64,000 nucleotides of DNA from OLB7 sp966250335 (lineage in GTDB: Bacteria; Bacteroidota; Ignavibacteria; OLB7): the NCBI GenBank assembly GCA_966250335.1, contig CBINGZ010000010.1, positions 81,587-145,586 on the forward strand, given 5' to 3'. A model generated the notes under the pieces. It ran no database searches. It was not told the origin of the DNA and saw only the letters and a program-made list of their open reading frames with translations. This document shows positions 45,609 to 56,894 of the stretch, piece by piece (positions within the stretch are counted from its first letter, which is position 1; every line of letters begins with the position of its first letter). The position numbers and the translations under genes were made by a program.

Positions 45609-46102
45609 TCGATCGTCACCTTCTCCATGACGACCTCTTCGACCGGCCTGTCGCCGGGGCCGGTGCGGGTCGTGGCGATGGCGTCGACGATATCCTGTCC
45701 CTCGGTCACGCGGCCGAAGATCGCATAGTTCGGGGGGAGGGGATAATCGACATGCATGATGAAGAACTGCGAGCCGTTGGTGTTGGGACCGGCGTTCGCC
45801 ATGGCGACGGTGCCGGCGCGGTAGCCGCGCTTGTAGACCTCCGAGCCGCGATCGATCTCATCGTTGAAGCGTCCCCCCCATGCGCTTTCGCCCCCGCGGC
45901 CGGTGCCGGTGGGGTCTCCCCCCTGGATCATGAAGCCTTTGATGACGCGATGGAAGATCACGCCGTCGTAGTAACCGCGTTCCGCAAGGGTGATGAAGTT
46001 CTCGGTGGTCTTCGGGGCGTCCTGCTCCAGCAGTTCGAAGCGGATGGTCCCCTTGTTGGTGCTGATCACCGCAGTACGGTTGGTCGCTGTTTCGTCGGCC
46101 AT
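45605..46102 (-). CDS. Cyclophilin-type peptidyl-prolyl cis-trans isomerase
   Basis: 165 residues with the cyclophilin core: TLAERGYYDGVIFHRVIKGF followed by MIQGGDPTGTGRGGESAWGG, and NTNGSQFFI. It catalyses cis-trans isomerisation of X-Pro bonds. No signal peptide is seen, so it is cytoplasmic. An excellent ribosome binding site AGAAGGAG lies 5 bp before the ATG. It is the first gene of the minus-strand run down to 37615. Confidence 0.95.
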   Translation of the reverse strand: MADETATNRTAVISTNKGTIRFELLEQDAPKTTENFITLAERGYYDGVIFHRVIKGFMIQGGDPTGTGRGGESAWGGRFNDEIDRGSEVYKRGYRAGTVAMANAGPNTNGSQFFIMHVDYPLPPNYAIFGRVTEGQDIVDAIATTRTGPGDRPVEEVVMEKVTIE

Positions 46103-46136
46103 GCTGTCTCCTTCTACGAATTATTGGTTGGGTGTA

Positions 46137-46144
46137 CGAAGATA
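46137..46144 (-). promoter_or_regulatory. Possible -7 promoter box of the cyclophilin gene
   Basis: TATCTTCG on the minus strand resembles TAnnTTTG and lies 34 bp before the ATG at 46102. Confidence 0.35.
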
Positions 46145-46251
46145 CATCCGCAGGGTGGAACGGGGGTGAGAAGTTCTGTAAGTTCGTCGGGCCGGTGCCG
46201 GGCCGTGCTCGGGACAAGGAGATGCCTCCGCAGGAAGTCGAAGAACGAGAT

Positions 46252-47499
46252 ATGATCAAGAGTATCAGAATACGAGGATTCAAGAGCTTCAGGGATGTTA
46301 CGCTGAAGCTCGGCGGGCTCAACCTGCTGGTGGGAACGAACGCGAGCGGGAAGTCGAACTTCTTCGATGCGTTGCGGGTGTTGCAGGGGATCGGGTATGG
46401 GTTGACAGTGGATGAGATCTTCAACGGGAAGCCGAGGGGGGCGATAAATGACGTGTGGGAGCCGATACGAGGGGGGATGGGGAAGGCAGGGTTTATCGAC
46501 AGATCTGTGTCGGAGCCGAATATGTCTGCCCAGTCGGTCATCGGATTCGACGTAGAGATGCAGTTCGATGTGGAGAAGCAGGGTAGTGTCACGATAACTT
46601 ATTCGATTGAGATTGACTGCGAGCATGGCGTGATTCTTCAGGAGCGGTTAGCCGATGCGAAAGGGAGTATTCTTGAGCGTCCCGGTGATGATGTCGACGA
46701 CTTCAGCGAAACGATAAGAGGCGGTACCAAAGGGGGAGAGTTCGAGGAGTTCCTGTTTACGGGCACTAGTTATGATAGGGTCCGTTCCTATCTACCCGAT
46801 CCCGTTCTATTCAGCCTGTTGTCCAAGGACAGTCTGCAATTGCTCGGTCGTTGCCTTCAGTTGCTAAGGAACGTGCAGCATCTAGACCCCTCGCCACAAT
46901 TGCTTAGAGAGTACTCGCAGTCGCGTTCGGTCACTCGCATGGGAGAGCGAGGGGAAAACTTCGCCGCGCTCGTTAGCTCTATTCTTGCGGACGAGAAAGC
47001 CTCTGCCGCCTATGTCTCGTGGCTTCAGGAACTGACGCCGAGCGAAGTAGAGTCCGTTAAGATTCTTAGAGGTGCGGACCAAGAACCCCTGTTTGCATTG
47101 AGCGAAGGGGGGATTGACTATTCGGCTCGCGTCCTTTCCGACGGTACACTTCGATTTGCAGCTTTGGCGGCTGCACTGTTCCAGTCGGATATGCCGGCTC
47201 TCCTTCTTCTCGAAGAAGTCGAAAACGGCATTCATCCAACGCGTCTCCAACTGCTTATGCAGCTTCTGAGGACCCAGGTTGTCGTCGGTACTCAGATCAT
47301 CGCGACGACACACTCGCCTCATGTGCTCTCCTGGCTCGATCCGGAGGAGTATGCAACGACCTTCCTCTTCAGGAGGAATGAGGAGACAGGGGAATCCACA
47401 GTGACCCCACTCAGCGAGCTGCCTCATCTGCATGAGGTCATCCGGCATGCTCCGATCGGCGATCTGTTCGCGGACGGATGGATGGAGGGGATAGATTGA
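46252..47499 (+). CDS. AAA ATPase (OLD/RloA-like) of a two-gene cassette
   Basis: 415 residues. The N-terminus reads like ABC/SMC-type ATPases (IKSIRIRGFKSFRDVTLKLG), with Walker A GTNASGKS at 28-35. Walker B and the catalytic region are LLLLEEVENGIHP from 317. An H-loop-like TTHSPHVLSW lies near 352. This is the AAA_21-type pattern seen in OLD-family and RloA-like proteins. The start at 46252 is chosen because the ATPase begins there; the open frame reaches 46132. GC is visibly lower than in the neighbours across most of the gene, pointing to horizontal transfer. It is followed with a 4-base overlap by a TOPRIM-like protein, so both form a unit. Confidence 0.8.
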   Translation: MIKSIRIRGFKSFRDVTLKLGGLNLLVGTNASGKSNFFDALRVLQGIGYGLTVDEIFNGKPRGAINDVWEPIRGGMGKAGFIDRSVSEPNMSAQSVIGFDVEMQFDVEKQGSVTITYSIEIDCEHGVILQERLADAKGSILERPGDDVDDFSETIRGGTKGGEFEEFLFTGTSYDRVRSYLPDPVLFSLLSKDSLQLLGRCLQLLRNVQHLDPSPQLLREYSQSRSVTRMGERGENFAALVSSILADEKASAAYVSWLQELTPSEVESVKILRGADQEPLFALSEGGIDYSARVLSDGTLRFAALAAALFQSDMPALLLLEEVENGIHPTRLQLLMQLLRTQVVVGTQIIATTHSPHVLSWLDPEEYATTFLFRRNEETGESTVTPLSELPHLHEVIRHAPIGDLFADGWMEGID

Positions 47500-48062
47500 G
47501 CTTTACCGTTCTGGTGGTTCCCGAGGACCACACACTCGACCAGTACATCCTGCTGCCGCTTGTGAGGAAGCTGATGGCCGCGTGCGGTCGACCGAGGGCA
47601 ACGGTCAATGTGCTCCGAAAACAGCGGGTACAGGGATACTCCGACGCAAAGAAGGTGCTGGTCGAGTACGTGCTGCCGACACATAAGTATTACAACCTTC
47701 TTCTCTTCATGCCTGACGCGGACGGCAGGGATCGTGCCGACGAGTTCCGTCATCTCGAATCGGAAGCCGCCCTCCGCAATGTTCGATTGCTCTGCTGTGC
47801 GGCCGTGGAGGAAGTTGAAGCGTGGCTGCTGGCGGGACATCTCGGCAAGCTCAACAACCCGTGGTCCGTTATTCGCGCCGATACATCGGTCAAGGAGAAC
47901 CATTTCTTCCGCTTCCTCCAGTCGCACGGTGACGTGCGTGCCGTAGATGGCGGCCGGAAGAGGCTGATGGAGGAAACGCTCCTGAACTACAGCGGCCTGC
48001 TCGACAGATGCCCGGAACTGAAGGAACTGGAGTCGAGAATTGCCGCGATCTGCGGGCCGTAG
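47496..48062 (+). CDS. TOPRIM-like DUF4276/RloB-type partner of the ATPase
   Basis: 188 residues if started at TTG 47496, which overlaps the ATPase stop as TTGA and has GGAGGGG about 6 bp upstream. An in-frame ATG at 47478 is the alternative. An acidic residue early (VVPEDHT, E10), a later DAD motif (FMPDADGRDR, D74/D76) and EEVEAW (E105-E108) match TOPRIM-like DUF4276 proteins, which are metal-dependent nuclease candidates. These are commonly coupled to AAA_21 ATPases. The expected action is nicking or degrading nucleic acid under control of the ATPase, likely a defence function (inference). Confidence 0.7.
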   Translation: MSFTVLVVPEDHTLDQYILLPLVRKLMAACGRPRATVNVLRKQRVQGYSDAKKVLVEYVLPTHKYYNLLLFMPDADGRDRADEFRHLESEAALRNVRLLCCAAVEEVEAWLLAGHLGKLNNPWSVIRADTSVKENHFFRFLQSHGDVRAVDGGRKRLMEETLLNYSGLLDRCPELKELESRIAAICGP

Positions 48063-48477
48063 CGCTCTTGACATCCCCCCGCTAACCTTTCCCCACCTCC
48101 CCCCGTTGTACCATCAGAACAAGGACTGAGCGACCATTCGTATTGTAGGGATGCGGATGGAAGATGTACACCTGTGTGACCTGAATACCTCCTCGGACTG
48201 TCGTGTCCGCCAACACAAAGCCCGTTCCGGCCGTACCGCCGGGACGGGCTTCGTTGTTCGGGGGAATACGTTTCGTAACCCGTTGAACGGTCCGATCCTT
48301 TCGATATTTGGCATCCTCTATGTAGATTCCGTTCGGCGTATATCCCGCCTGACCGCACGATTCCTCCCTTTCGATTCGGCGGCGCCGCGCCCGCGCTTGT
48401 GCCGGTCCTCCACCGATCGGCCGTGAGGTTCCCGTATTCCTACTCTCTTGAACGTTCTCCGTTAATCGACCATCGAA
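48063..48477 (+). other. Intergenic region after the ATPase/TOPRIM cassette
   Basis: 415 bases with no convincing gene. It contains one strong hairpin (separate entry). A 91-codon frame through it lacks any family pattern. Confidence 0.6.
48218..48251. terminator. Hairpin terminator
   Basis: A 14-bp stem with one G-T pair (48218-48231 with 48238-48251) around a 6-base loop. T-rich sequence after it is modest (CGTTGTT). Confidence 0.6.
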
Positions 48478-50901
<2,424 letters not shown>

Positions 50902-50965
50902 ATTCGGAGGAACCTCCTCCGCCACGGATTCAGAGATCGCGCCGCCGGGGCGCGCGGCAGGCCAC

Positions 50966-51000
50966 GGGGCCGGTACGGGGAGATCTCCCGTATCGGCCCC
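50966..51000 (+). terminator. Terminator of the E1 gene
   Basis: A 14-bp GC-rich stem with one G-T pair (50966-50979 with 50987-51000) is followed by GTTTCATTT. Confidence 0.75.
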
Positions 51001-51205
51001 GTTTCATTTCGCTCCACGATTTTTCCAATCGTATCGCCCGGCACTTCGACCGGCCCATCGGTGTTGAAAAGAATGGGTCGGCAGTGAGACATGTGCCGGC
51101 CCACTGGCTGCGCATCGACTATCGTCGATGCCGGCGGATACAACGAACGCGTATCGAACCGTCAGGTTCGGATGCGCGCCTCACTATCCATTGAAGAGGT
51201 GAATC

Positions 51206-51499
51206 ATGCGAAACACAGGAAAGCCGGGCACCCCGGGGAACACGGGAAAAGAGAACGGCGATATTCATAATATGATCAGAGGTGGCGGTCACGGGTTGAC
51301 GAGCGAGGGGAGCTACCAGGGACAGCACGGGTTCGGCCCGCAGCAGGGACAGGGACATTTCGGTTCCAGCGCGCGGATCAGCGACGCAGGCTCACACGGA
51401 GCGAAGCAGCACGGCCGCGGTCGCGGCGAACTCGGCTCCCACTCCGGCGCCCGTCGAAACCGCCCCAACCCCGGCCCAACCAACAGGCGGGACGGCTAA
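51206..51499 (+). CDS. Small Gly/Gln/His/Arg-rich protein
   Basis: 97 residues of low complexity, basic and rich in Gly, His, Gln and Arg (GQHGFGPQQGQGHFG, QHGRGRGELG). No domain or signal peptide is recognisable. The ribosome binding site GAGGTG lies 4 bp before the ATG and a strong terminator follows within 21 bp, which supports a real small gene. Its composition resembles disordered RNA- or DNA-binding or desiccation-related tails. The function is unknown. Confidence 0.55.
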   Translation: MRNTGKPGTPGNTGKENGDIHNMIRGGGHGLTSEGSYQGQHGFGPQQGQGHFGSSARISDAGSHGAKQHGRGRGELGSHSGARRNRPNPGPTNRRDG

Positions 51500-51519
51500 A
51501 AAGATATCGCACCCATCAC

Positions 51520-51556
51520 GAGAGGCGCCCGAGGTTATCCGGCGCCTCTCTCTTTT
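51520..51556 (+). terminator. Terminator of the Gly-rich protein gene
   Basis: A 10-bp perfect stem (GAGAGGCGCC at 51520-51529 with 51541-51550) is followed by TCTTTTCTT. Confidence 0.85.
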
Positions 51557-51561
51557 CTTAA

Positions 51562-51602
51562 CTCTCTTTTCTTAAACTCTGTGCCCTCTGTGACTCCCTG
51601 TT
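51562..51602 (+). repeat. Dispersed 40-bp repeat, copy A
   Basis: Contains TCTGTGCCCTCTGTG plus ACTCCCTG, in the same order as at 60857-60897 (reverse) and 62933-62973. This copy differs at a few bases (TTTTCTTAAA instead of TCTCTTACC). Confidence 0.8.
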
Positions 51603-51665
51603 TATTTCTCTTCCCCCAGCCTGTTCATCTCTCTTCCCCCAGCCTGTTTATTTCTCTTCCCCCAA
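51597..51665 (+). repeat. 23-bp tandem repeat, three copies
   Basis: Three consecutive 23-bp units begin with CCTGTT and end with TCTTCCCCCAG/A (51597-51619, 51620-51642, 51643-51665). They lie in the leader region before the thioredoxin-like gene, and the first unit overlaps the end of dispersed repeat copy A. Confidence 0.9.
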
Positions 51666-51808
51666 CGACACATTTCATCGCATCCCCTCATTCCCTATCT
51701 TCCCACGCTCAATCCCCCGGAAGGCCCTCCCCGCACCGGGCCCGTCGCGCCGGCACACTGTTGACGAGAAGGCATTCATTCCCATTATCCATCCGAACGG
51801 GAGAATCG

Positions 51809-53038
51809 ATGAAAAAGATCACTATAGGATCAACCGCTCTCTTCCTGCTCCTCGCGCTGCCGACGCACGCGCAGAAGTCGGGGGTCCGTTTCTTCGAGGG
51901 AACCTGGGCCCAGGCTCTCGCCGAGGCGAAACAACAAAACAAACCGATATATCTGGACTGCTACACGACCTGGTGCGGTCCCTGCCAGATGCTGAAGAAG
52001 GGGACCTTCCCCGATGAGAAGGTCGGAGCCTACTTCAACGCGAACTACATCTCCTTTTCACTCGACATGGAGAAGGGAGAGGGAATCGAGATCGCGAAGA
52101 AGTACGCGGTGCAGGGCTTCCCCACCCATCTCTACTTCAACCCGAACGGCGAGGTTGTCCATCGCACGATGGGTGGAGGAGAGAGCGAGGAGTTCAAGAA
52201 GATCTTCCTGAACTGGGCGGAGCAGGCTCTCAACCCGGAGACGCAGTACTACACGCTCAAGAAGCGCTACGACGCCGGCGAGCGTTCAACCGACTTCCTC
52301 TACAACTACGCGCTCGCCGCCGAGGAAGCGAGCGACCCCGACGTGAAGTCGGTCGCGCGCGCCTACTTCGCCACGCAGAAGGAGGATGATCTCTACAACG
52401 AGAAGAACTGGAAGGCGATCAAGTCGCTCGCCAAGGACTACGAGTTCAAGGAGTTCAACTTCCTCTACAGGAACAAGGATGAGTTCATCAAGCGGTACGG
52501 CAGCTTCGAGGTCAACTCCGCGATCCTGAACGTGGTGCTTCAGACCACGGCGAACGCGAAGTATCAGTACGACTTCGGCGACAAGGCGTTCGACAAGCTC
52601 GCGCCGGTCCTTGAGGAGACGGCGACCCCCGAGCAGCGGAAGCAGCTCTACAACACCTATCTCTCCTTCTACCGTGTGACCGAGCAGTGGCAGCGCTACG
52701 CCGATTTCGCCGTGCAGTATGTGGAGTCGGGACCGAAGGATGACTGGAGCGAGCTGAACGAGATCGCCTGGAGCTTCTTCGAGAACGTCCAGGACCGCGA
52801 GATGCTTGCGGTGGCCGAGGGATGGGCCGCCCGTTCGGTGGAGCTGAAGAGCACCTTCTTCAACACCGACACCTACGCCGCGATCCTCCATAAGCTCGGC
52901 AAGGACGAGGCCGCGCTGACCTATGCCCAGAAGGCGATCGAGCACGCGAAGGCGGACGGCATGGACGCCTCATCCACGGAGGAACTTCTGACGGCGATCA
53001 GGAGCAGTCTGGGGAAGGATATGGCGAAGGGAGAGTAA
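51809..53038 (+). CDS. Exported thioredoxin-fold protein with helical C-terminal region
   Basis: 409 residues. The signal peptide MKKITIGSTALFLLLALPTH, cleaved near AQ, is followed by a thioredoxin fold with WCGPC at 55-59 (IYLDCYTTWCGPCQMLKKGT) and a cis-Pro region (VQGFPTHLYFNPNG). The remaining ~250 residues are helical, TPR-like. Such proteins reduce or isomerise disulfides in the periplasm. GGAG lies 5 bp before the ATG. The preceding repeats at 51562-51665 belong to its leader region. A hairpin terminator follows. Confidence 0.88.
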   Translation: MKKITIGSTALFLLLALPTHAQKSGVRFFEGTWAQALAEAKQQNKPIYLDCYTTWCGPCQMLKKGTFPDEKVGAYFNANYISFSLDMEKGEGIEIAKKYAVQGFPTHLYFNPNGEVVHRTMGGGESEEFKKIFLNWAEQALNPETQYYTLKKRYDAGERSTDFLYNYALAAEEASDPDVKSVARAYFATQKEDDLYNEKNWKAIKSLAKDYEFKEFNFLYRNKDEFIKRYGSFEVNSAILNVVLQTTANAKYQYDFGDKAFDKLAPVLEETATPEQRKQLYNTYLSFYRVTEQWQRYADFAVQYVESGPKDDWSELNEIAWSFFENVQDREMLAVAEGWAARSVELKSTFFNTDTYAAILHKLGKDEAALTYAQKAIEHAKADGMDASSTEELLTAIRSSLGKDMAKGE

Positions 53039-53068
53039 GTTCTCTCGCGTTGTGATGTAAATCTTCTG

Positions 53069-53102
53069 TCCCCCTGGGAATCGAACAAGGTTCTCAGGGG
53101 GA
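53069..53102. terminator. Terminator between convergent genes
   Basis: A 12-bp stem with one mismatch (53069-53080 with 53091-53102, core CCCCCTG/CAGGGGG). It sits between the thioredoxin-like gene and the Ppx-like gene. Confidence 0.6.
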
Positions 53103-53141
53103 TGTTCGTATCGTGCCGGGAGGTTCTGCTCCGGCCGACGA

Positions 53142-54731
53142 CTACCGGTCTTCGAGCACCGTCGTCTCGACGGGATATTCCTGCGTGGTGGCGACCGCCA
53201 CCCGTTTCCCGAAGACCTCTTCCATCAACCCCTTCTTCCTCTCCACGCTCCAGAGTTCGAACATGGGGGAGCAATCGGGGCGGCAGGTGATGTTGAAGGT
53301 GATGCTGTTCCCGCTGGTGATCGTCTCCACCGATCTGACGTTCCCCTTGTGTGTGCGGTCCAGGCCGTCGGCGACGCGGAGGATGGCGGAGAGATAGCGG
53401 ACCACCTGCTGATCTGCGCGGCTGAGCGCGGCGAACTCCGGGTGGCGTCCCTTGGGGTGCGATTTGCGGTGGTAGCGGGCGACGTTCGCGATGATCTCCG
53501 TCTCGTCGTTCGTGAAACCGAACGCCTCGCTGTTGCGGATCAGATACTGCGAGTGCTTGTGATGATCGGAGTGCGAGATGTAGTAACCGATGTCGTGCAG
53601 CAGGGCGGCGGCCTCCAGATGCTCGCGGGAGTCGTCCTCAAGGCGGTGGAGCGGTTTCAGGGCGTCGTAGATCTCCAGGGCCAGATGCGCCACCTGGCGG
53701 CCGTGCGCCTCGTCGAAGCTGTACATCCGCCCGATCTTCATCACGGTCTCGAACCGCAGATCGGAGAGATGCGCCATCCCATCCTCATCCTCCAGCTTAT
53801 GGATCGTATCGAGCACGATCCCTTCCCGCAGGGCGTAGCTGCTGATCACGATCTCCTGGAACCCGCATTCCTCCATGATCGTCAGGAAGGTGATGCATCC
53901 GGCCGCGAGGATGTCGGCGCGGCGGGGATCGACGCCGGGGATCGACGCCCGGTCGGCGAACGTGGGGACCTTCAGCACCCGCTCGGTGATCCGCTGCACC
54001 TCGTTTCGCGATATCTTTACCCCGTTCAGCGACTCCGGGAGCGCTTCGCCGCGCGTCTGGAGGATCATGGCGGCGATCGTCTGGGCGGTGCCGCTGCTGG
54101 CGACGGCGCATTTGCATTCACGCGTACGGATCTCCTGCGCCGCATGATAGATCTCGCCGCGAAGGTAGAGCCTGCACGACTCAATCTGCTCGTTCGTGAC
54201 CTTCTCGTTCGGGAAGAAGCGCTGCGTCATCCGGATGGCGCCGATCTTGAAGCTGTTCGCGTAGAGGGTCCGCCCCTGTTCCCCCACCAGGAACTCCGTG
54301 CTCCCTCCGCCGATGTCGAAGAGCGCCAGCCGCTCGTTGTAGACCGGGAGCGCCTGAAGCACCCCCAGGTAGATGAGACGAGCCTCCTCGAACCCGGAGA
54401 CCACCTCGATCTCGATCCCGGTCGCCTCGCGGACCCGCTCGATGAACTCCTCACCGTTGGAGGCCTCCCGCACCGCGCTGGTGGCGACCGCCCTGATCGG
54501 CGAACCGGTGCGCGCCGCGATCGTCTCGAAGAGCCGCATCGCCTCGATCCCGCGCTGCATGGCCGGTTCCGAGAGGCGCTTGATCTGCGAGGCGCTCTCC
54601 CCCAGACGGACCACGACCTTCTCCTTGGTAATCACGGAGAACTTCCGCCCCTGAATCAGCTTCACCACGATCAGATGGAAGCTGTTGGTTCCGACGTCGA
54701 CTGCCGCCAGCGTTTCAGGAAGTTGTGCCAT
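53142..54731 (-). CDS. Ppx/GppA-type phosphatase with HD domain (exopolyphosphatase-like)
   Basis: About 529 residues starting MAQLPETLAAVDVGTNSFHL. The actin-like ATPase fold has DVGTNSFHLIVV (12-23) and the second glycine loop LFDIGGGSTEFLV, and its C-terminal part has an HD domain (ALLHDIGYYISHSDHHKHSQ, LIRNSEAFGF). This is the domain order of bacterial Ppx2/GppA-like exopolyphosphatases that degrade polyphosphate or convert pppGpp to ppGpp. The start was placed at 54731; the open frame extends to 54953, but that part lacks homology. It may form part of stringent-response or phosphate control. No polyphosphate kinase is adjacent. Confidence 0.9.
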   Translation of the reverse strand: MAQLPETLAAVDVGTNSFHLIVVKLIQGRKFSVITKEKVVVRLGESASQIKRLSEPAMQRGIEAMRLFETIAARTGSPIRAVATSAVREASNGEEFIERVREATGIEIEVVSGFEEARLIYLGVLQALPVYNERLALFDIGGGSTEFLVGEQGRTLYANSFKIGAIRMTQRFFPNEKVTNEQIESCRLYLRGEIYHAAQEIRTRECKCAVASSGTAQTIAAMILQTRGEALPESLNGVKISRNEVQRITERVLKVPTFADRASIPGVDPRRADILAAGCITFLTIMEECGFQEIVISSYALREGIVLDTIHKLEDEDGMAHLSDLRFETVMKIGRMYSFDEAHGRQVAHLALEIYDALKPLHRLEDDSREHLEAAALLHDIGYYISHSDHHKHSQYLIRNSEAFGFTNDETEIIANVARYHRKSHPKGRHPEFAALSRADQQVVRYLSAILRVADGLDRTHKGNVRSVETITSGNSITFNITCRPDCSPMFELWSVERKKGLMEEVFGKRVAVATTQEYPVETTVLEDR

Positions 54732-55027
54732 ATCCTTCACCAGTGAGTGTGCCGTGGTCGATTGTGATCCCCTCTCCGAACGTCCTCCGCCGATCCCGTG
54801 CAGGGCATTGTAGGTAACGCGGGCCATTGAGGGTCCGGTTCCTTTCCGCAGATCGGCGGGGGAAAGATACGTGGTGTCGGGTGGTTCAGGCAACGGCTCG
54901 GCCCCTCGCGGATGCGAAGGGTTCTCTCTGGTCGGGGCGTGATCCGCAGGCATGGGCCGAAACTACGCGCTCCCATCCCGTTCTCCCGCATTATCATCAC
55001 GTTACATGAGCCTCTCCGGGGGAGCGG

Positions 55028-55252
55028 CTACTCCAGGTCACGGAAGGTCGCGTCCCGGGCCCTGGTCCGGTCGATCCATTCGTCCCGCATCGGCATCCGC
55101 CGGTTCTCTTCCGCGCGTGAGTAAGTGGGTCGATCCTCGAACCGACTCCGGCCGTTTCCCCGGGGAGCGCCGGATGAGCGCGCTTCCATATATCGCCGCG
55201 CCATACGATAGACGAGATAGAAGATGACGATCCAGATGAGCGTTCTGAACAT
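55028..55252 (-). CDS. Small membrane protein of DUF4834 type
   Basis: 74 residues: an N-terminal transmembrane helix (MFRTLIWIVIFYLVYRMARR) followed by a charged Arg/Glu-rich tail. This resembles DUF4834 proteins, which are found next to deoxynucleoside kinase and folate genes in Bacteroidota. It starts 26 bp after the kinase stop, so it likely shares the operon. The function is unknown. Confidence 0.6.
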   Translation of the reverse strand: MFRTLIWIVIFYLVYRMARRYMEARSSGAPRGNGRSRFEDRPTYSRAEENRRMPMRDEWIDRTRARDATFRDLE

Positions 55253-55278
55253 CGGTAGAGTCGCTGCCGCACGGGGCG

Positions 55279-55938
55279 TTATGAGAGATGGAAGAAGCGG
55301 AGCCGGGCGTCGCTGGGACGGAAGATCTCCTCCAGCAGCATGTCGAGCGCCGTGGAGTCGTTGACGAAATCGACCCCGTTCGTGTTGACGATCAGAATGG
55401 GGGCGGCCGTGTAGTGGAAGAAGTAACGGGTGTAGGCGTCGGAGAGATCGCGCAGGTATCCGATGGTGATCGCCTCCTCCATGGCGCGTCCCCGTCCCCT
55501 GATGTTGGCGATCAGGCGGTTCAGGCTGCTCTGCAGATAGATCACCAGATCGGGAGTCGGGACCGACGTCTCGAGCGCCTTCACCACCGACTCATAGAGG
55601 GCCAGCTCATGCTCCCTCAGCGTCAGCGAGGCGAAGATGCGATCCTTGTCGAAGATGTAGTCGGAGATGAGATGGGGATAGAAGAGATCGAGCTGGCGGA
55701 ACTCCTGCTGCTGGTGGAACCGGCTCAGGAGGAAGTAGATCTGGGTCTGGAACGCGTAGCGTCCCGGTTCACGATAGAAATCGGGGAGGAAGGGATTATC
55801 CTCGAACCGTTCCAGGATGAGTCTGCCGTTCAGCCGTTCGGCCAGCAGCGTCGCAAGTGTCGTCTTTCCCGCGCCGATCACCCCTTCGACGGCGATGTGG
55901 CGCGGACCGGGAGGCTGCGTGCTACGTCGTGCGATCAT
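55279..55938 (-). CDS. Deoxynucleoside kinase
   Basis: 219 residues. P-loop GVIGAGKTT (19-27), then the family pattern LERFEDNPFLPDFY (ERS/DRS-like substrate site) and PDLVIYLQSSLNRLIANIRG, RGRAMEE (lid and phosphate-binding Arg). It phosphorylates deoxynucleosides (dG/dA/dC) in the salvage pathway. It overlaps the folK stop by 17 bp, suggesting one operon folB-folK-dNK-small membrane protein. Confidence 0.88.
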   Translation of the reverse strand: MIARRSTQPPGPRHIAVEGVIGAGKTTLATLLAERLNGRLILERFEDNPFLPDFYREPGRYAFQTQIYFLLSRFHQQQEFRQLDLFYPHLISDYIFDKDRIFASLTLREHELALYESVVKALETSVPTPDLVIYLQSSLNRLIANIRGRGRAMEEAITIGYLRDLSDAYTRYFFHYTAAPILIVNTNGVDFVNDSTALDMLLEEIFRPSDARLRFFHLS

Positions 55939-56464
55939 GTCCGGTGGAGTAGAGAGGGGGGGTAGTCTGAAGCCTGCGGACGCGCGGGCCCTCCGCGGAA
56001 TCCGCCAGAAGCCCGGCGACGCTCCGGCCGAGGAGCGGGTGCGGCAGGTCGGGAGCGATCTCGGCCAGCGGCGCCAGAACGAAGCCGCGTCGATGCATCT
56101 CGGGGTGGGGGATCGTGAGCGTCGGGGTCGCGATCGTCAGATCATCGTAGAAGACGATGTCGATATCGATCTCCCGCTCATGCCATTTCTCCCTGCGGGT
56201 TCGTCCCAGAGTCCGCTCTATATCGTTCAGCGATGCGAGCAGAGCGGTCGGCGTCATGGTCGTGTCGATCGCGGCGGCGCAGTTCAGGAACTCCGGCTGC
56301 TCGGTGAAGCCGACCGGTTCGGTTTCGTAGATGGAGGAGACGGCGGTCACCTCGGTCCCTTCGAGCCGGGCGATCATGCCGAGCGCGTTTCCGATGGCCC
56401 CGGCGCGGTCCCCAAGGTTGGAGCCGAGCGAGAGATAGGCGCGATGACGCTCCCCTTCCTGCAT
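55922..56464 (-). CDS. folK: 2-amino-4-hydroxy-6-hydroxymethyldihydropteridine pyrophosphokinase
   Basis: 180 residues from the ATG at 56464 (MQEGERHRAYLSLGSNLGDR). HPPK signatures YLSLGSNLGDR, YETEPVGFTEQPEFLNCA and REIDIDIVFYDDLTI followed by IPHPEMHRRGFVLAPLAEIA are all present. It transfers pyrophosphate to the pterin alcohol in folate synthesis. A longer start at 56539 is possible and would overlap folB; the shorter is chosen because the domain begins there. Confidence 0.95.
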   Translation of the reverse strand: MQEGERHRAYLSLGSNLGDRAGAIGNALGMIARLEGTEVTAVSSIYETEPVGFTEQPEFLNCAAAIDTTMTPTALLASLNDIERTLGRTRREKWHEREIDIDIVFYDDLTIATPTLTIPHPEMHRRGFVLAPLAEIAPDLPHPLLGRSVAGLLADSAEGPRVRRLQTTPPLYSTGHDRTT

Positions 56465-56504
56465 ATCGGTCAGCGTTCGTACGTGAAATTCGATCGCTCG
56501 ATGA

Positions 56505-56894
56505 TCAGATCCTCGCTCCCTGCTCCGTCTCTCTCGCAATGCGATGCTCTACTTCCACCGCCCTGATGACGCCGTCGATCGGAACGGAGAGCTTCCGCAG
56601 TCTGACGGCGACGCTCTCGGTCCGGGGAAACCGCGCCAGGATCGTCTCGGCGATCTCGACCACCAGCGACTCCAGCAGGCGCCGGTTGGTGCCGGTGAGG
56701 ATGTCGCGGGTCATCTCGTAGACCTCCTGGTAGTTGACGGTGTCGGCGACGTGGTCGGTGCGCGCGGCGTCCGTGATATCGGCCTGCATGTCGATGTCGA
56801 AGCTGTAGCGACCGCCGATGGTACGCTCCGCCTCGCCCACGCCGTGGCGGGCATAGATTTCGGCGCCTATGATGCGAATCGTCGAGAGTGGCAT
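56505..56894 (-). CDS. folB: Dihydroneopterin aldolase
   Basis: 129 residues, starting MPLSTIRIIGAEIYARHGVG. The FolB pattern is clear (EIYARHGVGEAERTIGGRY, DTVNYQEVYEMTRDILTGTN, RLLESLVVEIAETIL and VAVRLRKLSVPIDGVI). It cleaves dihydroneopterin to hydroxymethyl-dihydropterin, the substrate of folK, which is the next gene (40-bp gap). The upstream extension of the frame to 57041 lacks homology and runs into the terminator of the TPR gene. Confidence 0.95.
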   Translation of the reverse strand: MPLSTIRIIGAEIYARHGVGEAERTIGGRYSFDIDMQADITDAARTDHVADTVNYQEVYEMTRDILTGTNRRLLESLVVEIAETILARFPRTESVAVRLRKLSVPIDGVIRAVEVEHRIARETEQGARI

